From an uncultured Oscillospiraceae bacterium (lineage in GTDB: Bacteria > Bacillota_A > Clostridia > Oscillospirales > Acutalibacteraceae): a DNA stretch of 64,000 bases. A program made the position numbers and the translations under genes. Location: positions 1 through 64,000 of the forward strand of contig CAJUNS010000003.1 in assembly GCA_910587995.1 (NCBI GenBank), written 5' to 3'. Under the pieces are notes generated by a model. The model had not been told where the DNA came from, searched no databases, and saw only the letters and a program-made list of their open reading frames with translations. How positions within the stretch are numbered: position 1 is the first letter of the stretch; every line of letters starts with the position of its first letter. Shown here in pieces: positions 17,066 to 24,875 of this stretch.

Positions 17066-17143
17066 TGACGTTGGACCTTCGGTCCAAGTCATGCTAGGCT
17101 GGCCTGTTCCGTTATGACGTTGGACCTTTGGTCCAAGTCATGC
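17065..17143 (+). repeat. Two direct copies of a 30-bp hairpin-forming sequence
   Basis: Copies at 17065-17094 and 17114-17143 are identical except for one base in the loop (TTCGG against TTTGG). Each is itself an inverted repeat, with stem TTGGACC/GGTCCAA and flanks TGAC/GTCA. The 19-base spacer is unrelated. They lie in the 3' untranslated region of the mini-protein gene, before its terminator. Confidence 0.8.
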
Positions 17144-17177
17144 GCCGAGCGAAATGGTTGAGCCAGCGAAGCACAAA

Positions 17178-17219
17178 AGAGGGTACTGCCAGAAATGGCA
17201 GCACCCTCTTTCCTTTTTT
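17178..17219 (+). terminator. Bidirectional terminator between the mini-protein and TSCPD genes
   Basis: Arms 17178-17191 (AGAGGGTACTGCCA) and 17196-17209, one mismatch, GAAA tetraloop, then TTTCCTTTTTT on the plus strand. On the minus strand CTTTTGTGC follows. It serves both convergent genes. Confidence 0.88.
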
Positions 17220-17226
17220 CAAGCGG

Positions 17227-17484
17227 TCAGACCGAAGCGGTCATCAGCGCTTCTTCCAGGGCCCGAGCCAGCTGGTCCGGGCAGGACGTCTTCTTAAAGC
17301 CGCATTTAATGTCTTTGCAGCGCTTAACATATTCCTCTACGGTCATACCCTGGGCCAAGGCGGCCACTCCCTGGGTGTTGCCGTTGCAGCCGCCGGTAAA
17401 CTGGACGGACTGGATCACGCCATCCTCCACCACCACGTCGATCCTTTTGCTGCATACCCCTTTGGGGGTGTAATGGATTTCCAT
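17227..17484 (-). CDS. TSCPD-domain protein (TIGR03905-like)
   Basis: An 85-residue stand-alone TSCPD domain, the small cysteine-containing module also found at the C-terminus of class II ribonucleotide reductases. It shows IHYTPKGVCSKRIDVVVEDG, FTGGCNGNTQGVAALAQGM, EYVKRCKDIKCGFKKTSCPDQLARAL; the four-cysteine pattern fits metal or thiol chemistry. Its function as an isolated protein is not established. The start is the third in-frame ATG (17484), which has AAAGGA at the right distance; the first ATG overlaps that site. Confidence 0.8.
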   Translation of the reverse strand: MEIHYTPKGVCSKRIDVVVEDGVIQSVQFTGGCNGNTQGVAALAQGMTVEEYVKRCKDIKCGFKKTSCPDQLARALEEALMTASV

Positions 17485-17559
17485 CTTCATCATCCTTTCC
17501 GAATTTCTTATTTTAATGTAGCAGATTTTTTGGGCCTTGTCAAGCGGAAAAGACTGCCC

Positions 17560-17648
17560 GGGTGTGTCCCAACCGCAGAGATAATCATCTGTGTTCCCCC
17601 GTCCTACGGGCGGGGGAACACGAAAAGCTCTCCGAAACGGACACTCCC
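17560..17648 (-). repeat. Dispersed palindromic repeat, copy A
   Basis: An 89-base element. The outer arms are GGGTGTGTCC and GGACACTCCC; the inner hairpin is GTGTTCCCCCGTCC/GGGCGGGGGAACAC with loop TAC. CAGAGATAATCATCT and AGCTCTCCGAAACGG are the conserved linkers. Other copies: 30178, 31674 and 49411. It ends 10 bases before the stop codon of the ABC permease at 17659, in its 3' flank. Confidence 0.85.
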
Positions 17649-17658
17649 ATCCTGCCCC

Positions 17659-18549
17659 TTAGTTGGAAGGGCCATCCCCTTCCTCCCGCAGAAGCCGTTC
17701 CGGCGTGAAGCCCCGGGAGGCCGCGTTAAAAAGAACCACATCCGCAATGGCCAGCCCCAGGGCCACCACAGCCAACACCAAGGCGTTTAGGCGCAGGGCT
17801 CCGGTAAGCTGCACCAAATACAGCACCACCACCGGCAAAATTAGATAGCCCATGGTCTGCAATGACTCCGCCGTGCTGTGCACCCGGTTGAGGATGAGCC
17901 CCACAAAGACCACCGAGAACAGGGACAAGACCGGCGCCAGCAGCAAAACCAGCACCAGCCAGTCTAGGTTAAGCAGCAGCGGCGCGCCGGTGAAGAGCCC
18001 CGCGATCATCAGCGTGATGCCGAACAGCAAAAAGGACGCGCCGGAAATCAGCACCGAAAGAATGGTACAGCCCGTTACCTTGGCGTTAAACACCGCTTTC
18101 ACATCCAAAGAGGTGAGCAGCAGGGTCTCAAAGGTGCCTGTCTCCCGCTCGGTTACAAAGGCGCAGCTGGCCGAGGCGGCGGCGGTGAGGATGGGCACGC
18201 ACAAAAACAGCAGCGGGCAAAGCAGCTCTTGAAACGCGGCTTGCCAGGCCAGCCGGTATTCCATGCCCGCCGCCCCTGGAGGCAGCAAGGACAAAATCCG
18301 CTGGGGCACCTGGGCTCCAGGCGCTGCCGGCAGCAAGGATATGGCCGAAAAGTACACAATGGGCACCAGCACCACCAGCGTCACAGGCAAAAGCATCAGC
18401 AGCGCCCGCAGGCCCCGGCGGGCCCACAGCTCCGCCATGTCTTTGCGCACCAGCAGCAGGTCGCCAGAGGACAGAAGCTTGCGCTTTTCTCCCCTTTTCT
18501 CAGGCTTCGCCGCCCGCTGGGCGCGGGCCGTCCGTTCACGGATTGCCAT
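17659..18549 (-). CDS. ABC-2 type transporter permease
   Basis: A 296-residue membrane protein with about six hydrophobic helices: LRALLMLLPVTLVVLVPIVYF, ELLCPLLFLCVPILTAAASA, the CTILSVLISGASFLLFGITL pair, LVLVLLLAPVLSLFSVVFVGLIL, TMGYLILPVVVLYLVQL, LVLAVVALGLAIADVVLF. FVTERETGTFETLLLTSLDVKAVFNAKV is the cytoplasmic motif of NatB/ABC-2 permeases. It overlaps the end of its ATPase gene by 14 bases. It probably exports a small molecule or ion; the substrate is unknown. The ATG at 18549 is the first start compatible with the basic N-terminus (RERTARAQRAAKPEKRGEKRK). Confidence 0.82.
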   Translation of the reverse strand: MAIRERTARAQRAAKPEKRGEKRKLLSSGDLLLVRKDMAELWARRGLRALLMLLPVTLVVLVPIVYFSAISLLPAAPGAQVPQRILSLLPPGAAGMEYRLAWQAAFQELLCPLLFLCVPILTAAASASCAFVTERETGTFETLLLTSLDVKAVFNAKVTGCTILSVLISGASFLLFGITLMIAGLFTGAPLLLNLDWLVLVLLLAPVLSLFSVVFVGLILNRVHSTAESLQTMGYLILPVVVLYLVQLTGALRLNALVLAVVALGLAIADVVLFNAASRGFTPERLLREEGDGPSN

Positions 18550-19465
18550 GAATGGCCTCCCCCCTTCTCCGGCCGCCTTCCAGGTACGCCCGGTACACCT
18601 CTTCCAATGTGGGCCGCACCAGCTTGGCCTCAAACAGGCCCACGCCCTGGGCCACGGTCTGGCTGATGAGCTCCGGCATCTCCGCCTCAGAGGCGATCTC
18701 TTTCTGCCAAAAGCCCCCCTCCTGCTGGAAGCCCGCTGGGCCCGCCTGTCCCTGCGCCAAACGCAGGGCGGCCTTTAGACGCACCCCGGCCCCCACCCGC
18801 AGGGTCTCAAAATCGCCCCGGGCCAGCAGCTGGCCCTGGTGCAGCAGGGCAAAGCCATCGCAAATGCCCTGGGCGTAGTTCATATTTTGCGTGCACATCA
18901 AAAGGGTCACGCCCTCTTCCTCCCGCAGGTAGAGCAGCAGGCCCTTGACCCGCTCGGCGGTTTCCCGGTCCATACCCGCGCCTTCCTCGTCCAGCAGCAG
19001 CACCCGGGGCCGGTGGAGCAGCGCCCGTGCCAGCCCCGCCCGGAACAGCACCCCTGTGGGCAGAGCCCCCGGCCGCTGGTCCCGGTCCTCCCAAATGTTC
19101 AGCCGGTGAAGCAGAAAGGAGATGCGCTCCACCCCGTCGTTGACCGGCACGCCGTTGACTCCGGCGTAAAAGCGCAGGTTTTCCATTAGGCTCATGCTGC
19201 TGTAAAGCCGGGCGCTTTGCAGCACCACCCCGGTCATGCCGTGAAGCCGCGCCGCCTCATAGGCCGGGTTAAGGCCCAAAACCCCGCACTCGCCGGAGGT
19301 GGGCCTGCGCAGGCCCGCCAACAGGCGCACCAAGGTGGTCTTCCCAGCCCCTGCGCCACCTACGCAGGCAAAGGCAGCGCCCTCCGGGACCTTTAAATTC
19401 ACGCCCCGCAGGGCCGGGGCCGCACCGTACAGTTTGCTCAGATCAAAGGCGGTGATCACGTCCAC
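18536..19465 (-). CDS. ABC transporter ATP-binding protein with degenerate motifs
   Basis: A 309-residue ATPase partner of the permease at 17659. Walker A is GGAGAGKTT, the Q-loop lies in VLQSARLY and Walker B is VLLLDEEGAGMD. Two elements needed for hydrolysis are unusual. The signature normally LSGGQ reads LPTGV, and the H-loop histidine is replaced by Gln (LLMCTQNMNYAQGICD). About 80 extra residues follow the nucleotide-binding domain. The start is the GTG at 19465, since AAGGAGG lies 7 bases before it; another GTG two codons earlier is too close. It may be a slow ATPase, or need a partner subunit not seen here. Confidence 0.82.
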   Translation of the reverse strand: MDVITAFDLSKLYGAAPALRGVNLKVPEGAAFACVGGAGAGKTTLVRLLAGLRRPTSGECGVLGLNPAYEAARLHGMTGVVLQSARLYSSMSLMENLRFYAGVNGVPVNDGVERISFLLHRLNIWEDRDQRPGALPTGVLFRAGLARALLHRPRVLLLDEEGAGMDRETAERVKGLLLYLREEEGVTLLMCTQNMNYAQGICDGFALLHQGQLLARGDFETLRVGAGVRLKAALRLAQGQAGPAGFQQEGGFWQKEIASEAEMPELISQTVAQGVGLFEAKLVRPTLEEVYRAYLEGGRRRGEAIHGNP

Positions 19466-19507
19466 GCGCACTCCTCCTTGGGTGAAAGTATGTAAAGCGC
19501 TAAGCCT

Positions 19508-20110
19508 TTATCGCACCTCCGATGTGCCGTGCTCCCGCAGGTAGGTGGCCTCCAGGTCTGCCAAGTGCACCTTGACCGCCAGCGGGTACCGGTCGTAAGC
19601 GTTGCTGATGGCGAAGCTGCCGCCCCGGGCCGCCTCGTCAAAACCGCCCATATGCCAGCGGATGGCCATGGCCTCGGCGGGCTTAAGGCGCAGGAAGCGC
19701 TCAATCAAATACACAGATTTTTCCCCGTGTCCATAAGGAAAGGCATCTTCTACCGTGTAGAAGGGCTTTTTTTCCCATTGGCCGGTCTCGTCGTTTTTCA
19801 CGTTGCGGGTGGCGGTTCTGTAGAATTGGGCCTTGCACACATCGTGGAGCAGCCCGCACAGGGCAAAGCTCTCCTCGCTGTCGCCCTCCTCAAAATACTT
19901 CTCCCGCAGCACATGGTATACGTTCAGGCTGTGCAGCGCCAGCCCGCCGGGGCAGGCACAGTGAAATTTTGTGCTGGCCGGGGCGGAGAAAAAGTCTGTG
20001 CCCATCAGCCAGTTCAAAAACCGCTCCGCGCCCTCCCGCTTCACCTTATCCCGGAAAAGGCTTATAAATTCTTCCCGCACCGCTTCCATATCTTCACTGG
20101 TTCTTTCCAC
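19508..20110 (-). CDS. HD-domain phosphohydrolase-like protein
   Basis: A 200-residue HD-domain protein. The metal ligands are visible in HSLNVYHVL, LLHDVCK (the HD pair) and RWHMGGFDE, with D further on in AYDRYPLAVKVHLADLEATYL. This matches small uncharacterised HD hydrolases acting on nucleotides or phosphoesters. The GTG at 20110 is chosen because AGAGGTG precedes it by 6 bases; the longer frame upstream overlaps the intergenic region. It lies between the ABC exporter genes and yitT with no operon evidence. The 20111-20273 gap holds only GC-rich sequence. Confidence 0.72.
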   Translation of the reverse strand: MERTSEDMEAVREEFISLFRDKVKREGAERFLNWLMGTDFFSAPASTKFHCACPGGLALHSLNVYHVLREKYFEEGDSEESFALCGLLHDVCKAQFYRTATRNVKNDETGQWEKKPFYTVEDAFPYGHGEKSVYLIERFLRLKPAEAMAIRWHMGGFDEAARGGSFAISNAYDRYPLAVKVHLADLEATYLREHGTSEVR

Positions 20111-20273
20111 GGACGCACCTCTTTTCCTAATTCGTGTGGCCAAAATCAACCCCCTGCGCCAGTTCATCAGCGGGAGCCCCTGGCTGGGCGCGTATAACCT
20201 AACTCCCACCCCTGGCAAGGGCGGCGCTTTGCCCGAGCCGCGGACTTGCCCGCGGGGGCACCCCGCCCCGCCG

Positions 20274-21164
20274 CTAGACGGAGCGGAAGCCTTTGCCGAT
20301 GATTTCGCTGGTGTTGGTAATGAACATGAAACAGTGAGGATCAATCTCCCTGCACTTCTGGCGCAGCCGTACCGCCTCGCCCCGGCGGCAGGCTATGAGC
20401 ACAACCTTGCAGCCAGCGTGAGAGTATGCCCCCTCCGCCTCAATTACGGTGGAACTGTGGTTCATGTCATGAATGATATAATTGTTGATTTCCTCCGGCT
20501 TGGAGGTAACAATGGAAAAGAATTTGCACAGGTTAATGTTTTCAATGACGGAATCTACCACAAAGGCCTTTAAAAACAGGCCCAAAAGTGAAAACAAACC
20601 TGTACGCATTCCAAATAACGCGCAGGAGGAAAGGGCTATGAGCCCATCGCTGAACAGCAGCGCTGTGCCGGTCTCCTGCACATTGGTGTACTTTTTCAAA
20701 ATCATGGCCACAATGTCTGTGCCGCCGCTGGACGCGCCGTAATTAAACAGCAGGCCCGAGCCTACCGCAGGCAGCATGATGGCAAAGCACAGCTCCAACA
20801 GAGGCTGGTCCGTAAAGGGGGCCTCCATAGGGTACACCTTTTCCAGCACCCAGGTTTCAAAAGAGAACATCAGGCTGCAATAGGTGGTCCAAAAGCCGAA
20901 ACCCTTGCTCAAAAAGAGAAAGCCTACGATTAGAAGCCCCACATTGATGACCGACATCAGCGTGGCCGAAGACATGCCGGGAACCAGCTTGCTGAGAATG
21001 ATGGCAATGCCGCTGACCCCGCCGGTACTGAAATTGTTGGGGAACTTGAAAAAGTACACCCCGATGGAGAGCAGCAGCACCCCCGCGTTGATGATTAGAA
21101 ATCGCTTGGCGTTTTTTCGAACCACCTGCGGAAGCGCCGCCCGCTTATGACTTTCTTCCTCCAT
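20274..21164 (-). CDS. YitT family membrane protein with DUF2179 domain
   Basis: A 296-residue YitT-type protein. Five or six helices (FLIINAGVLLLSIGVYFF, STGGVSGIAIILSKLV, LMSVINVGLLIVGFLFL, LCFAIMLPAVGSGLLFNYGASSGGTDIVAMIL, LALSSCALFGMRTG, LGLFLKAFVVDSVI) are followed by a cytoplasmic DUF2179 domain: SKPEEINNYIIHDMNHSSTVIEAEGAY and PHCFMFITNTSEIIGKGF. The STGGVSG and SSGGTDI motifs are family hallmarks. The function is not firmly known. It is a monocistronic gene with the GC-rich gap downstream. Confidence 0.9.
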   Translation of the reverse strand: MEEESHKRAALPQVVRKNAKRFLIINAGVLLLSIGVYFFKFPNNFSTGGVSGIAIILSKLVPGMSSATLMSVINVGLLIVGFLFLSKGFGFWTTYCSLMFSFETWVLEKVYPMEAPFTDQPLLELCFAIMLPAVGSGLLFNYGASSGGTDIVAMILKKYTNVQETGTALLFSDGLIALSSCALFGMRTGLFSLLGLFLKAFVVDSVIENINLCKFFSIVTSKPEEINNYIIHDMNHSSTVIEAEGAYSHAGCKVVLIACRRGEAVRLRQKCREIDPHCFMFITNTSEIIGKGFRSV

Positions 21165-21284
21165 GTCTGTTACCTCCGTTTATCTTTTTTCCGCCCGGCA
21201 GGCCCAGGCGGACCTGGCCAGACTCATCCCCCAGATTTTACCACCCTTTGCCCTATTTTACAACCCATTTCGACTAAAAAATTT

Positions 21285-21322
21285 CTTAATAAAAAACAGC
21301 CGCGCTGTAACACGCGGCTGCT
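21285..21322 (-). terminator. Terminator of the sugar oxidoreductase operon
   Basis: CAGCCGCG (21297-21304) pairs with CGCGGCTG (21313-21320). On the minus strand TTTTTTATT follows directly. It ends the operon 22727-21336. Confidence 0.85.
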
Positions 21323-21335
21323 CTGCGTCTAAAAT

Positions 21336-22175
21336 TTAGCGAGTCAGTCCCTCCAGGAACTTCACCGCCGCGCCAATGTCCCGAGCGGGGTCGCCGCCCA
21401 CTTCCCGCTCAATGGTCAAAAAGCCCTTAAAGCCAATTTCATCCAGAGCCTTCAGGTAGTTGGGGAAGTCCACGTCCCCCTCGCCCAAGGGCAGCTCGAT
21501 GAAGGAGGGCGAGGCAAGCATGTCCTTCTCCGCCAGGCCATAAACGATTTCCGGCTCCACATAGCGCAGCCGGCGGCCGTCTTTGGCGTGGGTGTGAACA
21601 ATGTAATCCTTCAAGGTGCGCACCGCTTCCACCGGGTCGTCGCCAGTGACCATGACAAAGTTGGCCGGGTCCAGGTTCACCGCCACGCCGGTGGAGTGCA
21701 GGCCATCCAAAAAGGCCTTCAAGGTCTTGGCCTCCTCCGGGCCGGTCTCAATGGCGAAATGGGCCTGCAGAGAGTCGGCATAGGCCGCCAGCTGGCCGCA
21801 GGCATCCTGCATCACGGCATAGCGGGGGTGCTTGGGGTCAGCGGGCACCACGCCGATATGGGTGGTAACCACATCGGTCTCCCACTCCTTGGCCAGGTCC
21901 AAAATGCGCTTGCTGCGCTCAATGAGCCCCGGGTTCTTCTCCGGATCCATAAAGGTTCCAATGTCCCCGCACAGGGCGGACACGGTGAGGCCGTGATCCT
22001 TCACATCCTTGAGCATATCCCGGCGCTTCTCTGGACTCAGCTTTTCCGGCACCATGTCTCCGTCCGTCACGCGGATCTGCACACCGGAAACTCCCAGCTT
22101 TGCAGCCTTCTCCAAGGCGCTGTGAAAGTCCAGCCGGAAGGATTCCAGCAGGACGCCAATGGGAAATTGATACAT
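21336..22175 (-). CDS. Sugar phosphate isomerase/epimerase (xylose isomerase-like TIM barrel)
   Basis: A 279-residue AP-endonuclease-2 type TIM barrel. Typical strands and metal ligands: VSGVQIRVTDG, VSALCGDIGTF, DVVTTHIGVVP, FAIETGPEEAKTL (E ligand), VNLDPANFVM (D), DYIVHTHAKDGRR (H, with downstream K/D), FIELPLGEGDVDFPNYLKALDEIGFKGFLTIEREVG (E). Such enzymes act on keto-sugars or inosose. It is third in an operon with a Gfo/Idh/MocA dehydrogenase, so oxidation followed by isomerisation of a sugar or inositol is a reasonable reading. Substrate unknown. Confidence 0.87.
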   Translation of the reverse strand: MYQFPIGVLLESFRLDFHSALEKAAKLGVSGVQIRVTDGDMVPEKLSPEKRRDMLKDVKDHGLTVSALCGDIGTFMDPEKNPGLIERSKRILDLAKEWETDVVTTHIGVVPADPKHPRYAVMQDACGQLAAYADSLQAHFAIETGPEEAKTLKAFLDGLHSTGVAVNLDPANFVMVTGDDPVEAVRTLKDYIVHTHAKDGRRLRYVEPEIVYGLAEKDMLASPSFIELPLGEGDVDFPNYLKALDEIGFKGFLTIEREVGGDPARDIGAAVKFLEGLTR

Positions 22176-22181
22176 AATATG

Positions 22182-22727
22182 TTAGCTCCTTTCGATCTTT
22201 AGTTTAACGGCACACCGGGCTCCGCCGGTTTTAATGGTCTCCACCAGCTCCGCCTCTACCTCCCGGTCCAGCACCTGATAGAACAGCCCCTTCACATGCC
22301 CCAGCGTACACAGGCACCAGGTCTTGGAGATGGGCTCCTCCACCCGCTTGACGCAGGCGCAGTAGCACTCGGGATAAACCAGCAGCAGCCCGCCGGGCAC
22401 AGCCTCCAGAGAAACATATTTCTCCTTCTCGTTGAAGCTGGCGGCAAAGGCTTCCAGGCTGTCCGCTGCCTCCCAGTACCCGCGCATACGCCGGGCCAAA
22501 GCCGCCCCCGCCTCGCAGTGGCAGCGGGCACGGACCGCCTCTATGTCCTCAGGAGAGAAATTCTCTTCTAAAAACCGGCACTGCTCCTTTGCCCAGCGGA
22601 ACTTCTTTTCATAGTTTGCCGACTTGGAGAGCGGGTGCTCCTGGGCAAACCGGCTGGCCGCTTCCCCGTCCAGCTGGGCCAGGCTGTTATAAAAGCGCAG
22701 GGCGTGGGTGTTGTCGTTTTTCGCCAT
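22182..22727 (-). CDS. Conserved cysteine-containing protein (DUF6144-like)
   Basis: A 181-residue cytoplasmic protein that starts MAKNDNTHALRFYNSLAQLD. It is helical at the N-terminus (CRFLEENFSPEDIEAVRARCHCEAG) and has a C-terminal cysteine cluster (YPECYCACVKRVEEPISKTWCLCTLGH). This pattern resembles the family known as DUF6144, whose function is unknown; the cysteines could bind metal. It overlaps the stop of the upstream oxidoreductase and is followed after 6 bases by the epimerase, so it sits in the middle of their operon. Confidence 0.65.
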   Translation of the reverse strand: MAKNDNTHALRFYNSLAQLDGEAASRFAQEHPLSKSANYEKKFRWAKEQCRFLEENFSPEDIEAVRARCHCEAGAALARRMRGYWEAADSLEAFAASFNEKEKYVSLEAVPGGLLLVYPECYCACVKRVEEPISKTWCLCTLGHVKGLFYQVLDREVEAELVETIKTGGARCAVKLKIERS

Positions 22728-22728
22728 A

Positions 22729-23787
22729 TTATCCCAGCGCGATTTCTTTGTGCTGCCCGGCGGAGTCATAGATGGCCTGCATCATCTGGGCGGTGATAAT
22801 CACCGTGTCAATGTGGGAAGCCAGCTTCTTGCCCGTCTTGATACAGTCAATAAAGGCGTCAATCTCGTTCTGGAAGTGGTTGCGCATTTTGAACTGGGGC
22901 GTGCTGCTCACCAAAGCGCCGTTCTCAGCGGTGTAGTAGGTGAAGTCGCTGCCGTAGCGCAGGCGGATGCCGCCCTTGTCGCCCATAAAGTCAATATACT
23001 GCTCGGCCTCGCCAATGTTCTGAGCCCAAGCGCCGTTGAGGGTAATCACCGGCCCCTCGGTGCGGATCATGCCGGTAACCGAGTCGTCCACGTCGTAAAT
23101 GCCGCTCTCCTTATTGCTGCTGGCCTCAGCCCACATGTCCACATAGGTGTAGTTTTTCATGTCGCGGCCCAGCTTGCAGAAGGTCTCGCCGGAGACAGTC
23201 TTCACCTTGGGATCGCCGCAGCAGTACATGACGATGTCCAGGTAGTGCACGCCCCAGTCGATGAGGGCCCCGCCGCCCGCGATCTCTTTGGTGGTGAAAG
23301 CGCCGCCCAGCCCCGGAATGGACCGGTGGGCCCGGAAGCTGGCGTACACATGGTGGATGCTGCCCAGCTTGCCCTCGTCAATATACTGCTTAATGCGGTT
23401 GACGCTGTCGTTAAACCGGTTGACCACGCCGATATTCAGCACACGGCCGGTCTCATGCTGGACCTTCTGCATTTCCAGCGCCTCGGCGTACGTGCGGGCC
23501 GCGGGCTTCTCGCACAGCACGTCCTTCCCCGCGCGCATGGCGTCCATGGCGATTTGGGCGTGGACATTGTTAGGGGTGCAGACGGACACCGCCTCGATCT
23601 CAGGGTCGTTCAGGGCCTCATGGTAGTCCTCAATGGGGGTGCCGCAGCCATATTGATTGACAGCGGTTACCGCCCGCTCGGGAATGATGTCGCAGAAATA
23701 TTTAATCTCCGCTTCCGGGTTGTTCATATAAGACGGAATATGCGCCGAATTTGCGATAGTGCCACAGCCGATCACAGCTACTTTCAT
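22729..23787 (-). CDS. Gfo/Idh/MocA family oxidoreductase
   Basis: A 352-residue NAD(P)-dependent sugar dehydrogenase. The Rossmann domain begins KVAVIGCGTIANSAHIPSY, with CTPNNVHAQIAMDAMRAGKDVLCEKPAA; EKP is the family motif that positions the catalytic lysine. The C-terminal substrate domain has GGGALIDWGVHYLDIVMY with the D-x-x-x-H pair. The start is the ATG at 23787 behind AAGGAGTG. First gene of the operon with the DUF6144-like protein and the TIM-barrel isomerase; together they would convert a sugar or inositol derivative. The NAD/NADP preference cannot be judged. Confidence 0.9.
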   Translation of the reverse strand: MKVAVIGCGTIANSAHIPSYMNNPEAEIKYFCDIIPERAVTAVNQYGCGTPIEDYHEALNDPEIEAVSVCTPNNVHAQIAMDAMRAGKDVLCEKPAARTYAEALEMQKVQHETGRVLNIGVVNRFNDSVNRIKQYIDEGKLGSIHHVYASFRAHRSIPGLGGAFTTKEIAGGGALIDWGVHYLDIVMYCCGDPKVKTVSGETFCKLGRDMKNYTYVDMWAEASSNKESGIYDVDDSVTGMIRTEGPVITLNGAWAQNIGEAEQYIDFMGDKGGIRLRYGSDFTYYTAENGALVSSTPQFKMRNHFQNEIDAFIDCIKTGKKLASHIDTVIITAQMMQAIYDSAGQHKEIALG

Positions 23788-23915
23788 AATGGATAACACT
23801 CCTTATTCGCGGGGGTCAAGCCCCTCTTTACAGGTGATTATACCCTATCACTCCAGAAAAAGCAAATGCTTTTTAAAATATTTTTCCAAGGGGCGGGACA
23901 ACTCCCCAAAACCGC

Positions 23916-23943
23916 GCGGAGGACCGGCGTACCGGCCCTCCGC
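23916..23943. other. GC hairpin in the gap before the oxidoreductase operon
   Basis: GCGGAGG and CCTCCGC enclose a second pair CCGG/CCGG, giving a compact 28-base stem without a T-run on either strand. It could be a weak terminator for the gene at 24006 on the minus strand. Confidence 0.4.
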
Positions 23944-24005
23944 TGGGTGTGTTTCTCTGGCTGCGGGGACGGCAAACCGCGCTTTGCGAGGAAAGCGTAA
24001 TCCCT

Positions 24006-24251
24006 TTATAGCTCCATCAGCTTGGCGCTCACGCCCCGAATGCCGTTGAGCTCCTCCAGCATTTGCCCGGCCTCGCCCGCTTCGCCGCAGACTTGCAGCA
24101 AAATCAGCCCATCGTCTGAGCAGGCCTCTCCGGCCTCGTGCATGCCAATGCGCATTTTGATTTGGCAGCCGTGCTGGGTCAGGGCCTCTTGCAGCTTGGG
24201 CGCGTTGGCCCGGCGGTGGTCTACCCGCAGGCCCATGATCTGTGATTTCAT
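24006..24251 (-). CDS. Small ACT-like regulatory domain protein (TM1266-like)
   Basis: 81 residues: MKSQIMGLRVDHRRANAPKL, ALTQHGCQIKMRIGMHEAGE, DGLILLQVCGEAGEAGQMLEELNGIRGV. The beta-alpha-beta pattern and length resemble the ACT-like proteins annotated as iron-only hydrogenase system regulators (TM1266), although the match is by pattern only. No hydrogenase gene is in the window. The ATG at 24251 follows GGGGAGAGAGCG, a clear ribosome site. Confidence 0.5.
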   Translation of the reverse strand: MKSQIMGLRVDHRRANAPKLQEALTQHGCQIKMRIGMHEAGEACSDDGLILLQVCGEAGEAGQMLEELNGIRGVSAKLMEL

Positions 24252-24304
24252 CGCTCTCTCCCCTTTCCGGTTCATGGGGATAGTCTGCGCCGTTTTTCCG
24301 CCCT

Positions 24305-24781
24305 TTATGCCGGAGCGGAGCGCCTTTTTCCCGCAACTTCTTCCAGCGCCATCCGCAGGACCGCCACGCTTTGCGTCTGCTCTGGCGTAAAGGTGAACTC
24401 CTTGCCGGTCAGGCTCCGGAGGATGGCCGCCAGCCCCTGGGCTTTTTCCTCGTGGCTCTCCAAAATCTCCGCCTTGCCAAAACCGATGACGCTCTCATAG
24501 GCAAAGCTGTGGGCGCAGGCGGTTTCTCCTTCCAGCAGCCGGTGCTCCCCGTCAAACTCCACGCAGACCTGGGGGTTTTCACGGATTATGTCGAGCTTTT
24601 TCCCTTCCCTGGCCCCGTGGAAGTAGAGCACTAGGCGCTCCCCTTCCCGCTCCACCCCAAAGTTTAGGGGGACCACATAGGGCATGCCCTTCTGGCACAT
24701 GCCCAAGCGGCACACCTGGCAGCGGGAGAGAATTTCCATAATCTCCGCCAGCCCGGTAATTTCCCGGTCCTTCCGTCTCAT
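24305..24781 (-). CDS. Pyridoxamine 5'-phosphate oxidase-like flavin/heme-binding protein
   Basis: A 158-residue split-barrel protein of the Nim/PNPOx-like group. MEILSRCQVCRLGMCQKGMPYVVPLNFGVE is the first strands with the typical Y-V-V-P-x-x-F motif. LVLYFHGAREGKKLDIIRENPQVCVEFDGE is the FMN-contact region. YESVIGFGKAEILE follows. Members bind FMN, F420 or heme; some reduce nitroimidazoles, many are uncharacterised. It appears to be a single gene with its own upstream gap (24782-24835). Confidence 0.83.
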   Translation of the reverse strand: MRRKDREITGLAEIMEILSRCQVCRLGMCQKGMPYVVPLNFGVEREGERLVLYFHGAREGKKLDIIRENPQVCVEFDGEHRLLEGETACAHSFAYESVIGFGKAEILESHEEKAQGLAAILRSLTGKEFTFTPEQTQSVAVLRMALEEVAGKRRSAPA

Positions 24782-24835
24782 GATGATACCCTTCTTTCCT
24801 TAAAATCCGCCCCTGGCCTGGCTCTGCCCGCCCGC

Positions 24836-24865
24836 GAAAAAGAGCCGGAATTCTCCGGCCCTCTT
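24836..24865 (-). terminator. Terminator of the MerR-type regulator gene
   Basis: On the minus strand the stem AGAGGGCCGGA/TCCGGCTCT (one bulge) is followed by TTTTTCGC. It starts 11 bases past the stop at 24876. Confidence 0.7.
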
Positions 24866-24875
24866 TCCCAAGCGT

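Noticed and set aside
17065..17143. CRISPR-like repeats
   Set aside because: Only two copies, each self-complementary, with one 19-base spacer and no cas genes.
22708..23796. 362-codon plus-strand frame across the Gfo/Idh/MocA gene
   Set aside because: Mirror of the true gene; composition rich in His/Val/Gly typical of antisense frames.
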